Assembly: GCA_025980625.1 (NCBI GenBank) | Contig: JAICXG010000005.1 | Location: forward strand, 1-28,300 | From: Chthoniobacterales bacterium | GTDB taxonomy: Bacteria > Verrucomicrobiota > Verrucomicrobiia > Chthoniobacterales > UBA10450 | DNA length: 28,300 nucleotides | Direction of reading: 5' to 3' | Shown here: positions 1 to 7,151 of the stretch, piece after piece | Layout: each line of letters starts with the position of its first letter | How positions within the stretch are numbered: the stretch's first letter is position 1 | The notes under the pieces: generated by a model | What the model was told of the DNA's origin: nothing | What the model saw: only the letters and a program-made list of their open reading frames with translations | Database searches by the model: none | Translations under genes and position numbers: made by a program

Positions 1-268
1 ATCCCAAATGGTCGCCCCGGCCGCGCGATCGACAAAAAACGGTTCGCGCCCAAGCCCTCGGAAGGCTCGCACGGGCGAATTGACTCCGCCGGGAATTCGC
101 GCGCAGGCTCGGGCAAAAAGCTTGGAGGAATCGGCGGCCATCGGGTCGAACGTTTAGCGGTTGAATGCCAAACCTTCAAACGTCAATTGCCAGGAAAGTG
201 GTCAGTCTTCAAAAATTGGCGTCAACTCGCCGCTTCTCGCCTGTTATCCTCTTGGCCGGGAAAAACGT
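1..268. other. Left edge, no gene supported
   Basis: I see no convincing gene here. Frame 1 of the plus strand is open from base 1 through 756, but beyond about 390 it overlaps the well supported minus-strand dehydrogenase gene, and no recognisable domain appears in it. Frame 2 ends at a TAG near base 155 and could be the last 50 or so codons of a gene entering from the left, with a Pro/Arg/Lys-rich tail. Neither can be confirmed without the sequence to the left. Confidence 0.4.
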
Positions 269-300
269 TGCGGGAAGGGCGACGAATCACCCTTCCCGCA
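269..300 (-). terminator. Hairpin terminator of the first dehydrogenase gene
   Basis: A perfect 11-bp stem (269-279 pairs with 290-300) closes a 10-base loop. It lies about 90 bases downstream of the stop codon of the minus-strand gene at 391-1683. The same stem and an identical loop recur at 1838-1869 behind the paralogous gene, so it was copied together with the gene. There is no strong U tract, so rho-independent strength is uncertain. Confidence 0.6.
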
Positions 301-390
301 CAAATTCAGCAGTATTTCTTCCCGAACCTGCGGCGGCAGTCAGCGAGCTTTGCTCAACCCATCAGCACGGACGCAGGGGTGAAAGCGCTG

Positions 391-1683
391 TTACCTCGAC
401 TTCGCAATCTTGAAGACGTTGCCGTTGTAATCCGTAATGTAGAGTTCGCCGCGAGCATCAAGCCCGAGCGACGTGAGCGGCCCCAGAGTGTAACCGCCGA
501 TCTTGGTCGGGAAGAGCAGCGATGTGATATCTGTCAGATTGGAAGCAACTCCGTTTTTGTAAATCATAGTCATGATCTTGCCCGCAAACTGCCCGCCCGG
601 CCCCGAAAAGTCACCAAAGACATAGAGGTTTTTCAGGTCTGGAATCCTACCGTGGTAGATATAGCCGCCGATTGCGCAAACCCCTGTGGTTTCGTGGGTG
701 TAGTCAATGACCGGATCGATTGCATTGGGTGGCGGCGGATCATTCGGGTAAAATGAGTTCTGGATCAGACCCTCGCGCACGCGCCAGCCGAAGTTTTCCC
801 CGCCGGTTGGATTGTTGGCGGGGTTAACGTCGATCTCTTCACGAGCGTGTTCCCCCACATCGCCGATAAAGAAGTTGCCGTTCGCCGGGTCAAAACTGGC
901 CCGGAATGGATTGCGCAAGCCATAGCAGAAGATTTCCGGCAGCGCGCCTGTTACGCCGACAAAAGGATTGTTAGGCGGAATCGTATAAGAGCCATCAGCT
1001 TCAATATGAATGCGCAGGATCTTGCCAAGCAAAGTTCCCAGGTTCTGAGCGTTTCCACCCGGCTCGATGTGTCCAGGTCCCTGATCCTCGCTGGCACCAC
1101 CATCGCCGCTGCAGATGTAAAGATTGCCTGCGTCACCTGCGCGGGGACTAAATCCAATCCAGTCGAAGTTGTGGTCGTGCTGCGGCTGATCGATTGTGAT
1201 GACGACCTTCTGACTCTGAGGATCAGCCACGTTTGGATCCGCTGTAACCGAAAAGCGCGAAACGAACGACTGCCCGGAATTAAAGACGCCGCCTGAGCTG
1301 GTCGTATAGCTAACGTAAAAAAAACCGTTCGTCTTGTAGTTCGGGTCAAAGGTCATCCCGAGAATGCCGGTGCCCTGGCCTTGCCCGACGATTGCGCTGA
1401 TATCGAGAAATGGCGTGGGCAGCACCGTGTTGTCCGCCAAGAGGATGATTTTGATCTTGCCCCCCTGCTCCGGCACAAAGACCCGCGTGGCATCTCCCGG
1501 CGGCGCACAGACGTATAACGGGAAGCTCAACCCGGTGGCGATCCGAACAGCTTGCATGCCGGCTTGGCTGGACGTGGCCGCTAAACCAAGGACGAGCACT
1601 TGGAGCAGGCCGACGCCGAGCAAGCCCCGGAATGCCCGTCCGAGCGCGTAAGAGTTTCTGCGTTCCAAACGTGATTTCATCAT
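391..1683 (-). CDS. Secreted PQQ-dependent sugar dehydrogenase-like protein (copy 1)
   Basis: The 430-residue protein belongs to the glucose/sorbosone dehydrogenase (GSDH) beta-propeller family, whose members oxidise aldose sugars with PQQ in the periplasm. A hydrophobic signal segment spans about residues 18-41 and ends in SSQA. Family blocks follow: GILGMTFDPNY near 107, a His-rich HDHNFDW block near 169-175, GNLYICSGDGG near 186-196, LLGKILRIH near 218, and GLRNPFRASFDP near 255-266. The end reads GELYITDYNGNVFKI. His171 lies where the family's catalytic His is expected (inferred by motif alignment). The gene is a tandem duplicate of 1924-3222, with a matching promoter and terminator. Two Met codons open the frame and the first is used. 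Substrate and true PQQ use are unknown; a PQQ-independent propeller is the alternative. Confidence 0.85.
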   Translation of the reverse strand: MMKSRLERRNSYALGRAFRGLLGVGLLQVLVLGLAATSSQAGMQAVRIATGLSFPLYVCAPPGDATRVFVPEQGGKIKIILLADNTVLPTPFLDISAIVGQGQGTGILGMTFDPNYKTNGFFYVSYTTSSGGVFNSGQSFVSRFSVTADPNVADPQSQKVVITIDQPQHDHNFDWIGFSPRAGDAGNLYICSGDGGASEDQGPGHIEPGGNAQNLGTLLGKILRIHIEADGSYTIPPNNPFVGVTGALPEIFCYGLRNPFRASFDPANGNFFIGDVGEHAREEIDVNPANNPTGGENFGWRVREGLIQNSFYPNDPPPPNAIDPVIDYTHETTGVCAIGGYIYHGRIPDLKNLYVFGDFSGPGGQFAGKIMTMIYKNGVASNLTDITSLLFPTKIGGYTLGPLTSLGLDARGELYITDYNGNVFKIAKSR

Positions 1684-1686
1684 GCC

Positions 1687-1715
1687 CTTCTACTATTTTC
1701 GCATTCCGCTGACAA
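1687..1715 (-). promoter_or_regulatory. Candidate promoter of dehydrogenase copy 1
   Basis: Read on the minus strand, TTGTCA (1710-1715) and TAGAAG (1687-1692) are 17 bp apart, and the -10-like box ends 3 bases before ATGATG. The paralogue at 3226-3254 keeps the same boxes and the same 17- and 3-base spacings although the spacer sequence has diverged. A start site 6-8 bases past the -10 would fall on the start codons, so the transcript may be leaderless. This is inferred from conservation between two copies only. Confidence 0.45.
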
Positions 1716-1837
1716 GGGAAAAACTCCGTCCAAGAGCTAGTTCACGCGTCAGCAACACGCTTATAATCTGATTGCGCTGAGATTTCTCGAGCGACCATCT
1801 GCACCTGCCGAAAGCAGCGACCGGGGCGGAAAGCAGG

Positions 1838-1869
1838 TGCGGGAAGAGCGACGAATCACCCTTCCCGCA
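1838..1869 (-). terminator. Hairpin terminator of the second dehydrogenase gene
   Basis: The arms 1838-1848 and 1859-1869 form an 11-bp stem with one mismatch around a 10-base loop. The loop is identical to that of the hairpin at 269-300. It sits about 55 bases downstream of the stop of the gene at 1924-3222, so gene and terminator were duplicated as one unit. Confidence 0.6.
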
Positions 1870-1923
1870 CAAACTTGCCAATCGCGGCTGCAGATCGCCC
1901 GCCACGCGTGGCCGCGAATCTGA

Positions 1924-3222
1924 TCACCCCCGGGATTTTACAATCTTAAAGACGTTTCCGTTGTAATCCGTGAGGTAGATTTCACCCATACCATCTACTC
2001 CAAGCGAGGTCAGCGGACCCAGAGTGTAACCGCCGATCGTCGTCGGGAAGAGCTGGGAAGTGATGTCGGTGAAGTTCGAGACCACCCCGTTCTTATAGCT
2101 AAAGGTCCAAATATGGCCGGCGAATTCAGTCCCGCTCGCACCTTCGAAATCTCCGAAAACGTAAAGGTTCTTCAGATCAATGATCTGGCCGTGATAGACA
2201 TAGCCGCCGATGACGCAGTGGCCGGTATCAAGGTGCGTGTAGTCGAAGATCGGGTCGACGGCGTTCGGTGGTGGCGGACTATCCGGATAGAAGGGATTCT
2301 GGATGAGACCTTCGCGGTAGCGCCAGCCAAAGTTTTGACCACCGATCATGTCATTGCCTTTGACGATGTCGACTTCTTCCCGGGCATGTTCGCCCACGTC
2401 ACCAATGAAGAAATTACCGTTCCTGGGATCGAAGCTCGCCCGGAAGGGATTGCGCAACCCGTAGCAGAAGATTTCCGGCCGCGCATTCGGTACTCCAACA
2501 AACGGGTTGTTCGCTGGAATCGTATATGAGCCATCCGCTTCAATATGGATGCGCAGGATTTTGCCGAGCAAAGTTTGTAGGCTCTGAGCATTGCCGTCCG
2601 GCTCGAGGTGATTGGGGCCATTGTCTTCACTTGCGCCACCGTCGCCGCTGCAGATGTACATGTTGCCTTCATCACCAACACGCGGGCTAAACCCAATCCA
2701 GTCAAAATTGTGATCGTGTTGCGGCTGATCGGCCGAGATGACGACCTTCAGGCTTTTAGGATCGGCCACGTTCGGATCGGAAGTGACTGAGAAGCGCGAC
2801 ACAAATGACTGACCAGCGCCAAACGCGCCGCCGCTAGCCGTCGTGTAGCTGACGTAAAAATAACCATTGGTCTTATAGTTCGGGTCAAAGGTCATGCCGA
2901 GAATGCCGGTACCCTGCCCCGTCGGAACAATGTCGGTCAGATCGAGAAATGGCGTCGGCAATACGGTATTCGTCGACAGATCGATGATCTTGATCAGACC
3001 GGCCTGCTCGGGCACAAAGATGCGCGTCTTATCGCCGGGGGGCGCACAGACGTAAAGCGGGAAAGAAAATCCAGTGGCGATCCGGATGGCGTCGATTGCC
3101 GCCTGGCTCGAGGCGGTCGTTAGGCAAAGGACCAGCACCTGGAGGACGCCGACGCCGAGAAGGCCGCGAAATGCCCGTCCAAGCACGTGAGACTTTCGGT
3201 TTTGCGAGAATGGCTTCATCAT
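1924..3222 (-). CDS. Secreted PQQ-dependent sugar dehydrogenase-like protein (copy 2)
   Basis: This 432-residue paralogue of the gene at 391-1683 is colinear with it from the signal peptide to the C-terminus. It shares the GILGMTFDPNY, HDHNFDWIGFSP, YICSGDGGASED, KILRIHIEADGSYTIP and GLRNPFRASFDP blocks. It is a GSDH-type six-bladed propeller, expected in the periplasm or secreted after cleavage near SSQA (about residue 41). Divergence clusters in surface stretches, such as the region near residues 280-310 and the last 100 residues, which suggests different substrates. It begins with two Met codons directly behind a promoter-like TTGTCA/TAGAAC pair. It is transcribed toward copy 1, but each copy has its own promoter and terminator. 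The molecular substrate is unknown. Confidence 0.85.
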   Translation of the reverse strand: MMKPFSQNRKSHVLGRAFRGLLGVGVLQVLVLCLTTASSQAAIDAIRIATGFSFPLYVCAPPGDKTRIFVPEQAGLIKIIDLSTNTVLPTPFLDLTDIVPTGQGTGILGMTFDPNYKTNGYFYVSYTTASGGAFGAGQSFVSRFSVTSDPNVADPKSLKVVISADQPQHDHNFDWIGFSPRVGDEGNMYICSGDGGASEDNGPNHLEPDGNAQSLQTLLGKILRIHIEADGSYTIPANNPFVGVPNARPEIFCYGLRNPFRASFDPRNGNFFIGDVGEHAREEVDIVKGNDMIGGQNFGWRYREGLIQNPFYPDSPPPPNAVDPIFDYTHLDTGHCVIGGYVYHGQIIDLKNLYVFGDFEGASGTEFAGHIWTFSYKNGVVSNFTDITSQLFPTTIGGYTLGPLTSLGVDGMGEIYLTDYNGNVFKIVKSRG

Positions 3223-3225
3223 CTG

Positions 3226-3254
3226 GTTCTAGCGGTTTCGCCTTCTGCTGACAA
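3226..3254 (-). promoter_or_regulatory. Candidate promoter of dehydrogenase copy 2
   Basis: On the minus strand TTGTCA (3249-3254) is followed after 17 bp by TAGAAC (3226-3231), then 3 bases and ATGATG. The architecture is the same as at 1687-1715, and an upstream GGAGTTTTTCC-like tract is conserved in both. No Shine-Dalgarno sequence fits in the 3-base gap, which favours a leaderless or very short-leader transcript. Confidence 0.45.
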
Positions 3255-3359
3255 GGAAAAACTCCGTTCGAGGGCTCGAATTCAGGCTTGAAGCAAGACG
3301 CTCGAGGACCCGTTGCGTTGACACCTCCGGAGCGCGCGCCTACGCTCCGTTCCCGGTGC

Positions 3360-3434
3360 GGCGGGGTAGCCAAGTGGTAAGGCCGAGGTCTGCAAAACCT
3401 CTATTCGCGGGTTCGATTCCCGCCCCCGCCTCCA
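3360..3434 (+). tRNA. tRNA-Cys (anticodon GCA)
   Basis: The cloverleaf can be folded by eye. The acceptor stem is GGCGGGG (3360-3366) with CCCCGCC (3424-3430), and the discriminator is T at 3431, as is usual for tRNA-Cys. CCA is encoded at 3432-3434. The anticodon arm is GAGGT/ACCTC around the loop CTGCAAA, with the anticodon at 3392-3394. The T arm carries GGTTCGATTCC. The gene stands alone between the dehydrogenase promoter and the egt operon. Confidence 0.96.
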
Positions 3435-3581
3435 ATTGAGTTTTCCGAAGCGTCGCGAAGAATTTCCTAATTTGCCAATCAGCAGCTGTGCAGCAGCGGG
3501 ACGTGGCAGGCTCACACTTCGAAGGATGCGCGATGCGTCCATTGGTGCGAAGTTCCCAAACCTGAACAGGAGTTCCCGATT

Positions 3582-3983
3582 ATGAATGATCGACCTCACG
3601 CGGCGCACGGAAAGATTGATCTCCACGGAGATGGCCTCGGCGTTCCATCGCCCGAACTGGTCACGAAACGAGCCCGCGAGATCGCGATGATCGACGAACG
3701 CAACCCCGCTGAATTTACTGAGGCCGATTGGAACCAGGCAAAAAACGAGCTGCTCGGCGTCGAGCCCGATCACGTCCCGGAAGGCGGCGAAAAAATCGCG
3801 GATGAATTGGCCGAACGGGATGACATTGCCGGAGCCTCGGGTCACCGCGCAGCCAAGAACGGCTTCGAGGAAGAAGAAACTCTCGGCGAGGAACTCGTGA
3901 CTGAAGGAATCGACGAAGCGGCGCACGATACGATGGTTGAGGCACGCCGCGAAGAACTCGAAGAGGAGCGCGAGGAAAGATGA
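3582..3983 (+). CDS. Small acidic protein at the head of the egt operon
   Basis: I do not recognise a characterised family for this 133-residue, Glu/Asp-rich protein. Residues about 25-60 form a short helical block with spacing like the DUF2934 motif (an RAxEIA helix, then a DW..A..EL helix), which is a weak resemblance only. The C-terminal third is almost all Glu, Arg and Ala and should be a charged helix. There is no signal peptide or membrane segment. AGGAG at 3568-3572, nine bases upstream, supports the ATG at 3582. The last codons overlap the egtB start by 4 bases (ATGA), so the two genes are probably translationally coupled and the protein may work with EgtB/EgtD. Confidence 0.75.
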   Translation: MNDRPHAAHGKIDLHGDGLGVPSPELVTKRAREIAMIDERNPAEFTEADWNQAKNELLGVEPDHVPEGGEKIADELAERDDIAGASGHRAAKNGFEEEETLGEELVTEGIDEAAHDTMVEARREELEEEREER

Positions 3984-5287
3984 GATCGGCGCTCGCAGCC
4001 GCGCCGCCCAGCCGGCAAGAAGAGAATCGCGACGCCGACCGATTACTGGCGCGTTACCGCGAGATCCGGCGCTTGACCGAGCAGCTCTGCGAAACGCTGC
4101 AGCCGGAAGATTGCGTCGTGCAATCGATGCCGGACGTGAGCCCGACGAAATGGCATCTCGCGCACACCAGTTGGTTTTTTGAGACTTTCATCCTGAAATC
4201 GTGGATGCCGGAATACCAACCCCAGAACCCGCAGTACGCCTACCTGTTTAATTCCTATTATAACGCCGCCGGCAGCATGCATCGGCGCGATCTGCGCGGT
4301 TTGATTTCGCGGCCGACGCTGGCCGAGACGTTCAAGTTCCGTCGTTCGATCGATCAGCAGATCGAAAAACTGCTCGGCAAAGCGGATGAGGAGTTGGTTG
4401 GGCAGATTGAGCCGGTTTTCACGATCGGCCTCCATCACGAACAACAGCACCAGGAGTTGCTCGTCACCGACATCAAACACGTCTTCGCGCAGAACCCGCT
4501 CCATCCAGTTTACCGGCAGCGCGACGCGATCATCGAGCCGCATCCCATTATGCCCGCGAACTTCGTCGATTTCGAAGAGACACTGATTGAGATCGGGCAC
4601 GAGGGCGGCGGATTCAGCTACGACAACGAAGGGCCGCGACACCGCGCACTCGTCCCCGCGTTTTCACTCGCGAGCCGGCTGGTGACAAACGGCGAATACC
4701 TCGAGTTCATCGAGAACGATGGCTATAAACGGCCGGAGTTCTGGCTGTCGTTAGGCTGGACAACCCTGAATGAGCAAGGCTGGAAGGCGCCACTCTATTG
4801 GACGAAACGCGACGGCGCCTGGTGCAATTTCACCCTCGCCGGGATGCGGCGGGTGGATGAATCGGAGCCGGTCACGCATGTAAGCCATTTTGAAGCCGAC
4901 GCGTTCGCGAAGTGGAGCGGCGCACGCCTGCCGACCGAGTTTGAATGGGAGCGTGCCGCGCGGGAGGTTCCCGTCGAGGGAAAATTTGTTGATGCAGGAC
5001 GTTTCCAGCCCGCACCGGTGGAAGCCCGGTCTAACGACACGCTGACCCAGATGTACGGCGATGTCTGGCAATGGACGCGCAGCGCATATCTTCCTTACCC
5101 CGGCTATCACGCCGGCCCCGGCGCGCTCGGCGAGTACAACGGGAAATTCATGAGCAATCAGATGGTGCTGCGCGGCGCCTCCTGTGCCACCTCGCGCAGC
5201 CACGCTCGCCTCACCTATCGCAATTTCTTTCAACCGGAGAAAAGGTGGCAATTCACCGGCGTCCGGCTGGCACGCGATCCCGCATGA
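3980..5287 (+). CDS. egtB: Ergothioneine sulfoxide synthase EgtB
   Basis: The 435-residue EgtB is a non-heme iron enzyme that joins trimethylhistidine (hercynine) to a thiol donor (gamma-Glu-Cys or Cys) with O2, forming the sulfoxide precursor of ergothioneine. The N-terminal DinB-like domain has KWHLAHT (His59/His62) and HHEQQHQE (His153 and His157, an HxxxH pair), which should supply the iron-binding histidines. The C-terminal half is an FGE-sulfatase/C-lectin fold with GARLPTEFEWERAAR, GDVWQWTRSAY and the terminal TYRNFFQPEKRWQFTGVRLA. The length is typical. The start follows a GAGGAAAG ribosome site and overlaps the upstream gene by 4 bases; the stop overlaps egtD by 4 bases. No egtA, egtC or egtE is nearby, so the lyase step must be encoded elsewhere. 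Confidence 0.95.
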   Translation: MRSALAAAPPSRQEENRDADRLLARYREIRRLTEQLCETLQPEDCVVQSMPDVSPTKWHLAHTSWFFETFILKSWMPEYQPQNPQYAYLFNSYYNAAGSMHRRDLRGLISRPTLAETFKFRRSIDQQIEKLLGKADEELVGQIEPVFTIGLHHEQQHQELLVTDIKHVFAQNPLHPVYRQRDAIIEPHPIMPANFVDFEETLIEIGHEGGGFSYDNEGPRHRALVPAFSLASRLVTNGEYLEFIENDGYKRPEFWLSLGWTTLNEQGWKAPLYWTKRDGAWCNFTLAGMRRVDESEPVTHVSHFEADAFAKWSGARLPTEFEWERAAREVPVEGKFVDAGRFQPAPVEARSNDTLTQMYGDVWQWTRSAYLPYPGYHAGPGALGEYNGKFMSNQMVLRGASCATSRSHARLTYRNFFQPEKRWQFTGVRLARDPA

Positions 5288-6255
5288 ACCGCCCGGCCGG
5301 CAGCGTGGCGCTGCTTGACCTCGAGCCGGCGCGATCCGATTTTCTCGAACAGGCGATCGCCGGCCTAACGAGTTCCCCGCGTATTTTGCCGAGCAAGTTT
5401 TTCTACGACGAGCGCGGGTCCGATCTTTTCCAGCAAATTTGTGAGCTGCCGGAGTATTACCTCACCCGCACCGAGACCGAGATCCTGCGCCGTTACATGC
5501 CGGAAATGGCGACGTCGATCGGTGCCAATGCGGAGATCGTCGGCTTCGGCACGGGTGCGGGAATTAAGACGCGCATGCTCCTCGAAGAACTTGAAAATCC
5601 AATCGCCTACGTGCCGGTCGACATTTCAAAACAGCGCCTGACCGAATCTGCCGAAGCGCTCGCCCGCGAAATGCCAGCGCTCGAGGTGTTGCCGGTCTGC
5701 GCCGATTATCTCCAATCGCTTGACCTGCCGACGCCCGCTCGCCGCCCGGACCATATCGCGGTCTTCTTCCCCGGCTCGACGATCGGTAACATGGAGCCGC
5801 ACGTGGCCCGGGATTTTCTCGAACGCGTCGCTCGCTTGTGCGGACACAGCGGCGGGTTGATTATCGGCGTCGACTTGCAGAAGCCAAGAGAGCTTCTCGA
5901 ACCCGCCTACAACGACCGCGCCGGCGTCACGGCGGAGTTCAATCTGAACCTGCTCGTTAGGGCAAATCGCGAGCTGGGGGCGGATTTCAAGCTTCGTCGC
6001 TGGCAACATCGCGCTATCTACAACGAAAAAGCCTCTCGCATCGAGATGCATCTCGTGAGCGAAGGCGAGCAGTCCGTGCATCTCGGCGGACAGAAATTCC
6101 ATTTCGATGACGGCGAGAAGATCATCACCGAGTTTTCCTATAAACACACCCTCACAGGCTTTACCGCGCTTGCTGCCTCCGCCGGTTTTCTTCCGCCAAG
6201 AATCTGGACCGACGCGAAAAAATACTTCGCCGTCTTTCACTTCACGACGATGTAG
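5284..6255 (+). CDS. egtD: L-histidine N-alpha-methyltransferase EgtD
   Basis: The 323-residue SAM-dependent enzyme trimethylates histidine to hercynine, the first committed step to ergothioneine. Visible motifs are LPSKFFYDERGSDLF, the family YYLTRTE block, a SAM loop GFGTGAG, PVDIS, FFPGSTIGN and GVDLQKP. Near the C-terminus Glu283-Phe-Ser285 matches the Glu/Ser pair that reads the substrate imidazole in mycobacterial EgtD (E282/S284). A longer in-frame extension back to 5071 is rejected because it lies in egtB and shows no homology; the ATG at 5284 overlaps the egtB stop (ATGA) and gives the usual length of about 320. It is coupled to egtB. Confidence 0.95.
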   Translation: MNRPAGSVALLDLEPARSDFLEQAIAGLTSSPRILPSKFFYDERGSDLFQQICELPEYYLTRTETEILRRYMPEMATSIGANAEIVGFGTGAGIKTRMLLEELENPIAYVPVDISKQRLTESAEALAREMPALEVLPVCADYLQSLDLPTPARRPDHIAVFFPGSTIGNMEPHVARDFLERVARLCGHSGGLIIGVDLQKPRELLEPAYNDRAGVTAEFNLNLLVRANRELGADFKLRRWQHRAIYNEKASRIEMHLVSEGEQSVHLGGQKFHFDDGEKIITEFSYKHTLTGFTALAASAGFLPPRIWTDAKKYFAVFHFTTM

Positions 6256-6271
6256 CCCGCGGGCGTGGCCC

Positions 6272-6379
6272 GGAAGTCAGCCGTCCTGGCTGACTCGGCA
6301 GGCGGGCACCCAGCCTGCCGAGTAGTTGAGCGGACGGGCTGAAAGCGCGCCGCCGAGTCCGGCAAGATGCCTGACTTCC
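6272..6379. repeat. Palindromic intergenic repeat, possible egt terminator
   Basis: This compound palindrome fills most of the gap between egtD and the ABC ATPase gene. The outer arms GGAAGTCAG (6272-6280) and CTGACTTCC (6371-6379) are perfect. Inside are a 7-bp hairpin (6276-6282/6288-6294) and a perfect 11-bp hairpin (6293-6303/6313-6323). The second hairpin unit matches a copy inside lnt (20021-20070) at 27 of 32 positions, so it belongs to a dispersed family. It could end egt transcription or stabilise its mRNA. Confidence 0.7.
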
Positions 6380-6410
6380 ATTTCGTTTCCCTCTACGCTC
6401 CGTCCCAGAC

Positions 6411-7151
6411 ATGGGAGCAGTTCTCGAACTCAGCGGCGTCACGAAAAGCTTTAACGGCGCGAGCGCGCTTCGCTCGACCGATCTGCAATTCCAGCGCGGC
6501 CTAACGACGGCGCTGATCGGTCCGAGCGGCTGCGTAAAATCGACTCTGCTTCGCCTGATCCTGCGGCTGATCGAGCCGGACGGGGGATCAATCAAATTCG
6601 ATGGCACCGAAATCACACGCCAGAACGCACCCGAGATCCGCCGCCGCGTCGGCTATGTCATCCAGGAAGGTGGTCTCTTTCCGCATCTCACGGCCCGCGC
6701 CAATGTGCTGCTCATGTCCCGTCATCTCGGCCAGCCGGGCGAACAAGCCGAGACGCGCCTCGCGGAGCTTTGCGCTCTTTCGCAATTTCCGACCGAGGCG
6801 CTCGATCGCTACCCAGCGGAGCTCTCCGGAGGCCAGCGTCAGCGCGTCAGCCTCATGCGCGGCCTCATGCTTTCGCCCGAATTGCTCCTCCTCGATGAAC
6901 CGCTCGGCGCGCTCGATCCACTCGTCCGGTCAGCGCTCCAGGAAGACCTCAAGAAAATCTTCCTGCGCCTGCAACAAAGTGTCGTGCTCGTGACCCACGA
7001 TATGGCGGAAGCGGCGTATCTCGCCGATGAGATCGTGCTGATGAACGAGGGCCGAATCGTGCAAAAAGGAACCGTCGCCGAGCTGCGCGATCAGCCGACG
7101 AACGAATTCGTTAGGGAGTTCCTCAACGCGCAAAGGAGCGTACATTTTTGA
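6411..7151 (+). CDS. ABC importer ATPase, OpuCA/EgtV type, with altered Walker A
   Basis: This 246-residue ATP-binding subunit of an importer of the glycine betaine/choline/ergothioneine class probably powers the fusion permease encoded next to it. The signature LSGGQRQR, Walker B LLLLDEP, the D-loop GALDP and the switch His (VLVTHD) are intact. The Walker A reads GPSGCVKST instead of GPSGCGKST: Val42 (codon GTA, 6534-6536) replaces the near-invariant Gly before the catalytic Lys43. This is a single-base change from GGA and would be expected to weaken nucleotide binding. The regulatory CBS domains of OpuCA are absent. The stop overlaps the next start. It lies downstream of egtD across a palindromic repeat, which suggests ergothioneine or hercynine as the substrate, but betaine-type osmolytes are equally possible. 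Confidence 0.85.
   Translation: MGAVLELSGVTKSFNGASALRSTDLQFQRGLTTALIGPSGCVKSTLLRLILRLIEPDGGSIKFDGTEITRQNAPEIRRRVGYVIQEGGLFPHLTARANVLLMSRHLGQPGEQAETRLAELCALSQFPTEALDRYPAELSGGQRQRVSLMRGLMLSPELLLLDEPLGALDPLVRSALQEDLKKIFLRLQQSVVLVTHDMAEAAYLADEIVLMNEGRIVQKGTVAELRDQPTNEFVREFLNAQRSVHF

Noticed and set aside
187..756. Plus-strand open frame of 189 codons
   Set aside because: It is antisense to the dehydrogenase gene with clear family motifs, and it shows no domain of its own.
3282..3926. Minus-strand frame of 214 codons across the tRNA, containing GRESNPRIEVLQTSALPLG
   Set aside because: This peptide is the reverse reading of tRNA-Cys, a common annotation artefact; the frame also runs antisense to the acidic-protein gene.
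5071..5283. Longer egtD start adding about 70 residues
   Set aside because: The added part lies in egtB in another frame, is Arg-rich and lacks homology; the ATG at 5284 overlaps the egtB stop and gives the normal EgtD length.
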